Assembly: GCF_003261585.1 (NCBI RefSeq) | Contig: NZ_POVU01000002.1 | Coordinates: forward strand, 186,001-250,000 | DNA length: 64,000 nucleotides | From: Acinetobacter sp. MB5 | Lineage (GTDB): Bacteria > Pseudomonadota > Gammaproteobacteria > Pseudomonadales > Moraxellaceae | Direction of reading: 5' to 3' | Shown: positions 38,442-46,059 of the stretch, in pieces | Layout: every line of letters begins with the position of its first letter | Position numbering within the stretch: position 1 is the first letter of the stretch | Program-made: the position numbers and the translations under genes | Notes under the pieces: model-generated | What the model was told of the DNA's origin: nothing | Seen by the model: the letters and a program-made list of their open reading frames with translations, nothing else | Databases searched by the model: none

Positions 38442-39608
38442 TTAAATTTTCTCGATGGTCCACTGACCTGCAACCTGCACCAACTGGTGAGTTGCGTATG
38501 GCACCGAGTTTAAATCATCATTACCCAACAATTGAATTACACTTAAGCCTTGTGCTCGAGCCTGTCCAATTGCTTCTACCAAATCTGCATCAATCCCTTT
38601 CGGTGCAACCACAGTGGTCACCTGCTGAAACTGACCTGCACATAGTGCATACAAGTCACAACTAAAACCAGTTGCAGGACGCGCACGACCGAAGTGCTCA
38701 CCAATTCCGTCATAACGTCCACCTTGAGCCAGTGGTGCAGCACGGTTTGGTGCATAAACTGCATACATTAAACCTGTATGATAATGATACGAACGTAACT
38801 CAACGACATCGATACCAATATTCAGGTTTTTCCAGCGTGCACGAATTTGTGCATGCGTGGTAATGACAGCTTCTAGTGCCTGTTTAAACGCTACATCAGC
38901 CAAGATTGCAGGGCTTAAATTCGCTTGCAATGCATCTAAATCACTTGAATAACGTCCAAGTGCATAAAAATCTGAGCCAAAGCTGATTGACTGGGTAAAT
39001 TCTGCCAACTCAGGCAGTGCTTTACGCTGATAAAGATCAGACAAATGTCGTTCTGTTTCTTTATTCAATCCAGCGAGTTTCACCAAACTACGGAATAATC
39101 CAACATGCCCTAAATCTAGATGCACGCTTTCAATCAGTCCAGCAGTTTCGATCAAACTCAACATGACATCAACCATTTCTACATCGGCATCGATACTGTC
39201 ATGTCCAAACAATTCTGCACCTAGCTGTAAAGGTGCGCGGGAGGTATTAAACCCTTGTGGTTTTGTATGTAATACCGTACCTGCGTAGCAATAACGCGCT
39301 ACACCTTGAACTGGACGCACATGCGCATCGATACGTGCCACTTGTGGTGTCATATCGGCACGAACACCCAGTAATCGACCAGAAAGCTGATCAATCACTT
39401 TAAATGTGGCTAAGTCTAAATCTTGATTCGATTCGGAAAGGGAAGATAAAGATTCGATGTATTCGATAAATGGCGTGTACACCAGCTGATAACCACGCGA
39501 TGCGAGGAAATCTAATGCTTTACGACGCAAAGCTTCTACGACTTGCGCTTGTTCCGGTAATACATCAGCTACACCATCAGGTAATAACCATGTCTCTGAA
39601 ATGGGCAT
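38442..39608 (-). CDS. hisZ: ATP phosphoribosyltransferase regulatory subunit
   Basis: 388-residue class II histidyl-tRNA synthetase paralogue that pairs with short-form HisG in histidine synthesis. It keeps motif-2-like segment FKVIDQLSGRLLGVRADMTP and QGGRYDGIGEHFG, but lacks the anticodon-binding domain of HisS, which fits HisZ. Its presence predicts a short HisG elsewhere in the genome. Upstream gene of purA. Confidence 0.94.
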   Translation of the reverse strand: MPISETWLLPDGVADVLPEQAQVVEALRRKALDFLASRGYQLVYTPFIEYIESLSSLSESNQDLDLATFKVIDQLSGRLLGVRADMTPQVARIDAHVRPVQGVARYCYAGTVLHTKPQGFNTSRAPLQLGAELFGHDSIDADVEMVDVMLSLIETAGLIESVHLDLGHVGLFRSLVKLAGLNKETERHLSDLYQRKALPELAEFTQSISFGSDFYALGRYSSDLDALQANLSPAILADVAFKQALEAVITTHAQIRARWKNLNIGIDVVELRSYHYHTGLMYAVYAPNRAAPLAQGGRYDGIGEHFGRARPATGFSCDLYALCAGQFQQVTTVVAPKGIDADLVEAIGQARAQGLSVIQLLGNDDLNSVPYATHQLVQVAGQWTIEKI

Positions 39609-39650
39609 GTTGTAAACCTAAATTTTGTCTGCGCGGAAATGATCCGCATA

Positions 39651-39676
39651 AAAAAATCGGGAACACACCCGATTTC
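39651..39676 (-). terminator. Terminator of the cysteine hydrolase gene
   Basis: AAATCGGG and CCCGATTT stem with a six-base loop, T-run on the minus strand. It lies 62 bp past the hydrolase stop and 43 bp before the hisZ start. Confidence 0.7.
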
Positions 39677-39737
39677 TCCTAGTCTAGCACGTAAGATACA
39701 CACATGCACTGAGATTTTTATCTTTTGATTATTTTAA

Positions 39738-40295
39738 TCACACTGTGTGACTCAAATATTTCTGTGTCGTTTCAATTTTTGCAAACATTTGAAAAGATGA
39801 CAAATATGCAGTTTGCACATCATCAGCAATCACCGTTCGCCCTGCATATTGTAAATCTTTTGTCGCCGTTGCATCGGCAATTACAATCGGCTGATAACCA
39901 TATTCAGCCGCAGCACGCGAGGTCGCATCAACACACATATGGGTCATCATACCTGTAACGATCACCTGTTCAACCCCCAATTGATCCAAGATTTCTTTTA
40001 AATCCGTCTGAAAAAAGCTATTTGGAAACTGTTTTTCGACAATGATGGATGCTGAATTGATTGCCAAATCCTTATGCAATTTGACGCCTTGAGTGCCCGC
40101 AACAAAAAATGGGGCTTCAGGAGAAGCTGCAATATGTTGAATATAAATAATCGGCGCTTGTGCCTGATGAAATGCTTTTTCTAAACGCTGAATATTTTCC
40201 AAGGCGTGTTCAGGCGCAAAAAGTGCCATTTTACCTGTTGGGAAATAATCATTTTGAACATCAATCACCAATAATGCAGTCTTTTTCACATTCAT
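39738..40295 (-). CDS. Isochorismatase-family cysteine hydrolase
   Basis: 185 residues with the cysteine-hydrolase triad: Asp in LLVIDVQNDYF (near residue 11), Lys in VEKQFPNSFF (about 88) and Cys in GMMTHMCVDATSRAA (about 121). Members include nicotinamidase, isochorismatase and related amidases; sequence alone does not tell the substrate. It diverges from an Lrp/AsnC regulator at 40411, which may control it. Confidence 0.88.
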   Translation of the reverse strand: MNVKKTALLVIDVQNDYFPTGKMALFAPEHALENIQRLEKAFHQAQAPIIYIQHIAASPEAPFFVAGTQGVKLHKDLAINSASIIVEKQFPNSFFQTDLKEILDQLGVEQVIVTGMMTHMCVDATSRAAAEYGYQPIVIADATATKDLQYAGRTVIADDVQTAYLSSFQMFAKIETTQKYLSHTV

Positions 40296-40410
40296 TTCCT
40301 CAATCTGTTGAATCTACCTGTAGATTAAGGAAATGCGCTAGCGAAACGCAGATCAGCATGAAAGAATGTATGACTCATTTCTTTCATCTTGAAAATTATC
40401 AGGCTTTCAC

Positions 40411-40809
40411 ATGTCTTTAGATCCAATTGACACCAAAATCTTGACCATTTTAAAAAATGACTCTCGCCTGTCACATAAAGAAATTGGAGAAATGGTACAC
40501 CGAACAGGACAAGCCGTTGGGCAACGCATAGCCAAAATGCAAGATGAAGGTTTGATTCAAAAATACAGTATTGTGATTCAACACCATGCGACCCAGTTTA
40601 TCCGTGTGATGATGCAAAATAATCGATTTGCTGAATTTGAAGCTTTTACTCAGCAATTTGAACAGATTGAAAGCTGTTTTAAAGTTTCAGGCTCAGCGTG
40701 TTATATGCTAGTTGCACATTTCGACCATTCAGCACTCAATCATTTTATTGAACAGCTTTCAGACTGGGGGCAGTATTCTGTGGATAGCGTTGTCCGTCAA
40801 ATCGAGTAA
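40411..40809 (+). CDS. Lrp/AsnC-family regulator, 132 aa
   Basis: 132 residues: N-terminal winged helix-turn-helix (DPIDTKILTILKNDSRLSHK, then EIGEMVHRTGQAVGQRIAKM) and a C-terminal alpha/beta effector (RAM-like) domain, slightly short for the family (about 150). It diverges from the cysteine hydrolase gene across 115 bp and is a candidate regulator of it. Effector unknown. Confidence 0.85.
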   Translation: MSLDPIDTKILTILKNDSRLSHKEIGEMVHRTGQAVGQRIAKMQDEGLIQKYSIVIQHHATQFIRVMMQNNRFAEFEAFTQQFEQIESCFKVSGSACYMLVAHFDHSALNHFIEQLSDWGQYSVDSVVRQIE

Positions 40810-41017
40810 ATTTAGTAAATCAGTAATACTACTATTCTCTAGACCATTCATCTTTCAGAATTGATCAGCAATTTATCCATATTCATCACAAAATTATATA
40901 ACTTTAAAATCATTTCACATTTGGTGTTTTCAATTTATGAAACTAGCTGACAAGTGATGTTGCAATCTAATTTAGAAAAAACCTATCCTTGCTTGGTAAT
41001 AAATACAGGTAACTTTG

Positions 41018-41620
41018 ATGCAAAAAAAACAATATATTCTCTATTTAATTCTAGGCTTTAGCCATAATGTTTTTTCACAGAGTACTGATCAAATTTGGAA
41101 AAATGATAAACTTGTTTATACACAGATTTTTCAACGTGAATATACACAAAAACATTTGAATACTCATCCATCACAGCGTGTAACTAATATTTTTGTTCAA
41201 TTAGATTTTATTCCTAAAGAGGCTAAACGAGCACGTAAAGATTTAGGAGCAGATTTTGATGATGATCGTGATAAAATATTAATGTCTATTTATTTGAAAT
41301 ATTTAGATCGTAGTAATTGGTATCAACAAGAAGCTATCTGTAGCCAAATTAAAAATAAGGATGATTATATCTGCCATGCAAATATCACTGATGGAGGTAA
41401 TTTTCTATTACATTTCAATTCAAAAAACCAAATATTGATGGATTTTAGTGAAGAACAAAATATTCCATTAGAAGAATGTGTTAAAGGTGCTTGGGAAGAT
41501 TCACAAGGGAAAGTGAGTAGTTTGACCAATAGAAATGGTAGTGGTGAGAAATTAATTTTATATAAAATTAATAATATTTCACTTGATCAAAAAATATCTA
41601 AGAATTGTTTTGATTTTTAA
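41018..41620 (+). CDS. Hypothetical secreted protein, 200 aa
   Basis: Starts at the ATG at 41018 (an in-frame TTG lies directly before it). A short signal peptide (YILYLILGFSHNVFSQ) is followed by a hydrophilic, lysine- and aspartate-rich mature part with three cysteines. No family recognised. The reading frame stops at 41620, and a further 39 codons continue open in the +1 frame, so the gene may have lost a C-terminal portion or abut the remains of another. Confidence 0.6.
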   Translation: MQKKQYILYLILGFSHNVFSQSTDQIWKNDKLVYTQIFQREYTQKHLNTHPSQRVTNIFVQLDFIPKEAKRARKDLGADFDDDRDKILMSIYLKYLDRSNWYQQEAICSQIKNKDDYICHANITDGGNFLLHFNSKNQILMDFSEEQNIPLEECVKGAWEDSQGKVSSLTNRNGSGEKLILYKINNISLDQKISKNCFDF

Positions 41621-41738
41621 AGATAATGAACCTTTCAATACCCCTGAACAAGATCAAGGAATTAAAAGCAGTATTTATACATGGTGGCATGCTGACCTAT
41701 CTGAAGATATTCAGGTAGGCTTTTTAAACCGAGAATAA
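41619..41738 (+). pseudogene. Possible C-terminal gene remnant (+1 frame)
   Basis: Immediately after the preceding stop, the +1 frame reads KDNEPFNTPEQDQGIKSSIY, then TWWHADLSEDIQVGFLNRE and a stop at 41736. Its composition looks protein-like but it has no start codon of its own. It may be the end of a protein whose beginning was lost, or the frameshifted tail of the upstream gene. No family assigned. Confidence 0.35.
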
Positions 41739-41799
41739 TTTCATCAATGCTTGAAGACTATGCCCCCTTCAAGCATCAATCTACAGATCATCATTTAAC

Positions 41800-42255
41800 T
41801 TAATAAATCGGCAACTCAGTCGTTAATTTCACTTTTTGTAAGGGAATCTCGGTTTTCACATTTTGAATGCCCGTAATTTTATTTAAACGCTGAATCTGAA
41901 ATTGACGATAAGCCTCTAAATCTGAGACCACAATTCTCAAGAAAAAATCACAATCTCCCGCCATGAGCTGACATTCAACCACTTCAGGCAAATCACTAAT
42001 CGCTTCAACAAAATGGTTTACCGTATAAGCTGACTGCTCTTTTAACCAGATACGGGCGAAAACTGTTAAACCCAAATTGACTTTGGCTGGATCAATCAAC
42101 GCTACATATTTCTCAATCACACCATCATCTTCAAGCTGCTTCACACGTCGCAAACACGGAGAAGCCGATAAGCCAACGCGCTGTGCCAACTCGTTGTTTT
42201 GCAACTTTCCATCATGCTGCAAGGCTTGCAAAATTCGTCTATCAATTTGATCCAT
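41800..42255 (-). CDS. Lrp/AsnC-family regulator, divergent to azlCD
   Basis: 151-residue Lrp-type regulator: helix-turn-helix MDQIDRRILQALQHDGKLQN, then LSASPCLRRVKQLEDDG, and a RAM effector domain (ECQLMAGDCDFFLRIV). Full family length. It diverges from azlCD; in Bacillus the branched-chain amino-acid exporter is likewise controlled by an adjacent Lrp-type repressor (AzlB). Leucine or related amino acids are the likely effectors, by inference. Confidence 0.92.
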   Translation of the reverse strand: MDQIDRRILQALQHDGKLQNNELAQRVGLSASPCLRRVKQLEDDGVIEKYVALIDPAKVNLGLTVFARIWLKEQSAYTVNHFVEAISDLPEVVECQLMAGDCDFFLRIVVSDLEAYRQFQIQRLNKITGIQNVKTEIPLQKVKLTTELPIY

Positions 42256-42402
42256 AATTTTCTCAGCATTTAAATTCTAAATTTTATTATTTAATTAGCA
42301 TAATATACCAAAATAGATAAAATCAACGCTAATTTTAGCGCCAAATGCTGCCAGCATTGCCATAAACTATTTTTCTGATTTTATGATCACCCAATTAGGT
42401 AT
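42256..42402. promoter_or_regulatory. lrp / azlC divergent control region
   Basis: 147 bp between divergent starts, AT-rich. It contains GCTAATTTTAGC at about 42329-42340, a nearly perfect dyad of the AT-cored sort bound by Lrp proteins. Assignment as operator is an inference. Confidence 0.4.
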
Positions 42403-43155
42403 ATGGACATGTTGACGCTTAAAAATACTGCACAAAGCTTGAATGATTCGAGTGAATTTGTTGACTTTAAACGTGGCTTGAAAGCGTCAATTCCGATCCT
42501 GATTGGCATGGTTCCCTTTGCAATGGTTCTCGGTACACAAGCCACTCAAAAGGGCTTTAGCTTACTGGAAATCCCATTACTCACAGGTTTGAATTTCGCG
42601 GGAGGTTCAGAGTTTGCTATTTTGGAAATGTGGACCAATCCACCGCAAATTTTCATGCTAATGTTTGTCACCCTTCTAGTGAACAGCCGTCATCTACTGA
42701 TGGGGGCGAGCCTTGTTCCTTATCTAAAGCATTTACCCAATAAAAAAGTCTTACCTGCTTTATTTTTCATGTGCGATGAAAGTTGGGCGATGGGAATGGC
42801 CAATGCTCAGCAAAACTCACAATACCAACTCAGCCAACGATTCAATATGGCATTTTACTCAGGAATCTGTTTTGCCTTATATGCCATGTGGATTTCCTGT
42901 ACAGCACTTGGTGGCGCAGTTGGCCCTGTCATTGGAGACATTACGCGCTGGGGCTTTGATATGGCATTCCCTGCGGTGTTTTTAGTGCTCATTCGTGGCA
43001 TGTGGCAAGGCGTTGCAGCAGCTCGACCATGGTTAGTCAGTTTAATTGCAGCCGTCATCGCTTATCTGTATTTGCCAGAAGGCTGGTATGTGCCAATTGG
43101 TGCAATTTTCGGGATTGCTTCAGCATTCTTTTTTGTAGGAGATGGTGCAGAATGA
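42403..43155 (+). CDS. azlC: AzlC-family branched-chain amino-acid exporter subunit
   Basis: 250-residue inner-membrane protein with several hydrophobic segments and the AzlC signatures GLNFAGGSEFA and NSRHLLMGASLVPYL. With AzlD it forms an exporter of branched-chain amino acids (YgaZH in E. coli). Met3 (42409) has better spacing from AGGT than Met1, so the true start may be six bases later. The stop overlaps the azlD start (ATGA). Confidence 0.92.
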   Translation: MDMLTLKNTAQSLNDSSEFVDFKRGLKASIPILIGMVPFAMVLGTQATQKGFSLLEIPLLTGLNFAGGSEFAILEMWTNPPQIFMLMFVTLLVNSRHLLMGASLVPYLKHLPNKKVLPALFFMCDESWAMGMANAQQNSQYQLSQRFNMAFYSGICFALYAMWISCTALGGAVGPVIGDITRWGFDMAFPAVFLVLIRGMWQGVAAARPWLVSLIAAVIAYLYLPEGWYVPIGAIFGIASAFFFVGDGAE

Positions 43156-43451
43156 TTCATGGTATGACGTTATTAGCCATCATTTGTGTCGCATTAACCA
43201 CTTATTCCACACGTGTTCTAGGCTACATCTTACTTAAAAACAGAACTTTGAGTGCTCGTCAAAAACGGATTTTGGAAGTTGTTCCAGGCTGCGTACTGAT
43301 TTCGGTCATTGCCCCTTATTTTGTCCGAGACAATATTGTAGATGTGATCGCCATGGCAATCACACTACTTGCAGCATCGCGTTTTTCACTGCTACCAACC
43401 GTTATTGTGAGCATGCTCTCTGCTGCAGCACTACGTATGGTTTTGTTATAG
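43152..43451 (+). CDS. azlD: AzlD-family exporter small subunit
   Basis: 99 residues, mostly hydrophobic in about four segments, with YSTRVLGYILL and VPGCVLISVIAPYFV typical of AzlD/YgaH. The ATG at 43152 overlaps the azlC stop by four bases, so the two subunits are translationally coupled. Confidence 0.92.
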   Translation: MIHGMTLLAIICVALTTYSTRVLGYILLKNRTLSARQKRILEVVPGCVLISVIAPYFVRDNIVDVIAMAITLLAASRFSLLPTVIVSMLSAAALRMVLL

Positions 43452-43468
43452 TGATTAGAATAAAAACC

Positions 43469-43490
43469 GCCTACTCACTTTTGAGTAGGC
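43469..43490 (-). terminator. Terminator overlapping a stop codon
   Basis: GCCTACTCA and TGAGTAGGC stem; the minus strand continues into GGTTTTTATT. The TGA of the minus-strand gene at 43475 lies inside the stem. It is also positioned to affect azlD transcripts arriving from the left. Confidence 0.75.
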
Positions 43491-43786
43491 TGGATTGCTT
43501 TACTAATAACATGCACCATGTCGATATGCTGTTGCTCTAACTGCTGTAACTTAGCATTGGTATGATCTAGTGCTTCTTGTTGCACATGCATCTTCTTTGC
43601 TAGATCCTGCATAATTTCCAATGTCTTTTTCAGGTGATCTTCTAAATGGGTCACCTGCTGTTTCAAATGATGATTTTCAGAAAGTCCTGTTAAATCCTGA
43701 CGCTGATTTTTAACATACATCCATCCCAAAACCGCAACCACAATCGTCAATAGACTGGTTAATCCCCAAAGCCAAATCAGCATCAT
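43475..43786 (-). CDS. Small membrane-anchored coiled-coil protein
   Basis: 103 residues: one N-terminal membrane segment (LIWLWGLTSLLTIVVAVLGW) then a long heptad-like helix rich in Gln, Leu and Lys (VTHLEDHLKKTLEIMQDLAK). Presumably anchored in the inner membrane with a coiled coil in the cytoplasm. Family not recognised. It lies 12 bp downstream of the GAPDH-type gene and is probably co-transcribed. Confidence 0.65.
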   Translation of the reverse strand: MMLIWLWGLTSLLTIVVAVLGWMYVKNQRQDLTGLSENHHLKQQVTHLEDHLKKTLEIMQDLAKKMHVQQEALDHTNAKLQQLEQQHIDMVHVISKAIQPTQK

Positions 43787-43798
43787 TGCATTATCCTA

Positions 43799-44827
43799 TT
43801 ATTGTTCAGTAAATGACTCGCACAAATCCAATAAGCGATTTGCATAACCCCATTCATTATCATACCATGCAAATACTTTTGCCTGACGTCCAACCACCAT
43901 AGTCTGAGTAAAATCAACAATTAATGACTCTGGTGAATGATTAAAATCGCTCGACACCAAGACCTCGTCGGTGACTGACATAATCTCAGCATAATATGTA
44001 TCGGCAGCATGTTTTAAGACATTGTGAAGCTGCTCAATGCTCACAGCTTTTTGAGCGACAAAACTTAAATCTATCGCAGCCACATTAATGGTCGGTACAC
44101 GAATTGAATAACCATCAATTCGATCGGCCATTTTCGGCATAACCCGTTTTAACGCACCTAAAGCACTCGATGTTGTTGGAATAATATTGTGCCCTGCTGC
44201 GCGTGCACGGCGCAAATCTCGGTGAGCGTGATCCAGTACCGACTGATCGGCTGTCACCGCATGAATTTCGGTCATCAACGCAGTTTCAATACCAAAATGA
44301 TCATCCAAAATTTTGACTAACGGCACTAAAGCCTGAGTGGTACAGGAAACACTCGAAATAATTTGATCGCTGACTTTGACATCCAGATGGTTCACCCCAT
44401 ACACCACTGCAATATCAACACTATCAAACGGTGCAGCCCCAATAATCACGCGCTTCGCACCTGCGTTTAAATGTCGAGTTGCTGCCTCACGGGAACGGAA
44501 TAAACCTGTACACTCCAGTACAACATCAATATTGAGTTGATCCCATGGTAATTGTTCTGGCTGTGAACCACGGAAGACCTGAATTTTTAAGGATTGTCCT
44601 GCGCTCTGTACAGCTAAAAAGCTATCACCCTGCTCAGTGACAATTTCCGCTTTCCCTTTAAAACGTCCATGTGTTGAATCGTATTTGAACAAATGCAGTA
44701 AGGTTTCGACATCGGCAATATCATTGATCGCAACAATATCGAAATGAAATTGTTTTGGATTTTCAAACCATGCCCGAATGACATTGCGCCCTATTCGCCC
44801 AAATCCGTTAATTGCGATTCGTTGCAT
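43799..44827 (-). CDS. GAPDH/Epd-type aldehyde-phosphate dehydrogenase
   Basis: 342-residue NAD-dependent dehydrogenase. The Rossmann start INGFGRIGRNVIRAWFE and the active-site Cys (SVSCTTQALVP) are intact. DLRRARAAGHNIIPTTSSAL, RVPTINVAAIDLS and DFNHSPESLIVDFTQT look closer to erythrose-4-phosphate dehydrogenase (Epd, vitamin B6 synthesis) than to glycolytic GapA, though the usual SCTTN has Gln in place of Asn. Which substrate it uses cannot be settled here; no pdxB or pgk is adjacent. Confidence 0.85.
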   Translation of the reverse strand: MQRIAINGFGRIGRNVIRAWFENPKQFHFDIVAINDIADVETLLHLFKYDSTHGRFKGKAEIVTEQGDSFLAVQSAGQSLKIQVFRGSQPEQLPWDQLNIDVVLECTGLFRSREAATRHLNAGAKRVIIGAAPFDSVDIAVVYGVNHLDVKVSDQIISSVSCTTQALVPLVKILDDHFGIETALMTEIHAVTADQSVLDHAHRDLRRARAAGHNIIPTTSSALGALKRVMPKMADRIDGYSIRVPTINVAAIDLSFVAQKAVSIEQLHNVLKHAADTYYAEIMSVTDEVLVSSDFNHSPESLIVDFTQTMVVGRQAKVFAWYDNEWGYANRLLDLCESFTEQ

Positions 44828-44954
44828 GATCTTAATTTCCTAATAACCCCAAATTGAGTCCGTTATCTTAAAACATTCAAGATGGTGATGATAGCTGAAC
44901 AATCCATTTTTCAAATATAATTCAAAAACAATTAGCTACATACCCATAAAAACA

Positions 44955-45728
44955 ATGAAAAAAATTTTCCTGTGTTGCTCCCTTCTGCTTTTATGTCATT
45001 TGAGCTTTGCAGCAGAAGCTTATTCACTCTGCTCTCAAAGCCAGCAAACCCAGCTACTCCAGAAATACCACCTCAAACAAAGTCAATATTCAGAAGATAA
45101 TGACAATTATATCAGTTGCTTAAACCTTGATTCAAAACAGCAAAAAGTTGCTTTGGCAATTAGTCGCTTAACTTCTACTCCACCACATAACGAAGATGAT
45201 GTCCCAGAAACTTTTAATTTAACGCTTTACCTGATTGATCCCGCATTATCACAACCAATGAGTCACACAGTGATCGAAAAAAATATTGAATCTGATGCTC
45301 TCGAGTTTACAGGCATTGAATTTGATACCCATCGTTTTTCTAACTTAACAAACCAAGATGTACTTGGTATCAGGTTATCTCACAGTGTATATGGAGGAAT
45401 CAAAGCTCAAGAAGATCGTTTATTACTGCTTCAGTTAGAACATAAGCAAAAAATTCGAAAAATTTTAGATCTTATGACAAATGATTCATCTGGAATACAA
45501 ATTGGCTGTGGAGGCGTATTTTCAGCAGTTGATCGAATTTTGATTTTAAATCCACAAACACATTTCGGTTTACAAGACATTCGTATTCAGACAACCAAAA
45601 CGATCAACACAGTGGATATAGAAAGTTGTCAATCACAAAAACAAATCATCAAAAAACGCTATAAAATCCAATTTAATGGCACATATTATGTGATTCCAGA
45701 TGATGGATTGGTGCATGAAGCACTCTAG
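44955..45728 (+). CDS. Hypothetical secreted protein, 257 aa
   Basis: Clear signal peptide (MKKIFLCCSLLLLCHLSFAA) and a mature part of about 235 residues with several cysteines, probably periplasmic. It has the alternating hydrophilic and short beta segments of a folded envelope protein. Family not recognised. It diverges from the dehydrogenase gene and stands alone; an AT-rich inverted repeat (45748-45785) follows the stop. Confidence 0.6.
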   Translation: MKKIFLCCSLLLLCHLSFAAEAYSLCSQSQQTQLLQKYHLKQSQYSEDNDNYISCLNLDSKQQKVALAISRLTSTPPHNEDDVPETFNLTLYLIDPALSQPMSHTVIEKNIESDALEFTGIEFDTHRFSNLTNQDVLGIRLSHSVYGGIKAQEDRLLLLQLEHKQKIRKILDLMTNDSSGIQIGCGGVFSAVDRILILNPQTHFGLQDIRIQTTKTINTVDIESCQSQKQIIKKRYKIQFNGTYYVIPDDGLVHEAL

Positions 45729-45929
45729 ATATTTAATTTTGCACCATTAAGATAAAATATATTAAAAATCAATTTTTTATCTTAAAAAACACAAACCACT
45801 CTTTTATTTTCGGTTTGAGTAGAGCAATTTCTTTAAAATCAGGAAAAATGCTTACAATTTAATCACCGAAAGCATATAACAAACATAGACTTATTTTCAT
45901 AGATTTGTCGTGATTTATAGCTAAAATCG

Positions 45930-45958
45930 TTGGTCATACCCTGATTTTTCGTTATAAT
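45930..45958 (+). promoter_or_regulatory. Probable sigma-70 promoter of alaS
   Basis: TTGGTC and a perfect TATAAT are separated by 17 bp, ending 101 bp before the alaS start. The rest of 45729-46059 shows only the AT-rich dyad after the preceding gene. Confidence 0.55.
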
Positions 45959-46059
45959 TTGGCGTTTTTAAATTATCAGCCTCGTATTAATCAGTTTTAC
46001 TATTCTAAAAGATTTGATTTAATGCGTTTAGCCAAAATGATTAGATGGAGTGACTTGTT

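Noticed and set aside
45748..45785. AT-only inverted repeat after the 44955-45728 gene as a terminator
   Set aside because: The long loop and fully A/T stem make it weak; kept only as a remark in the neighbouring entry.
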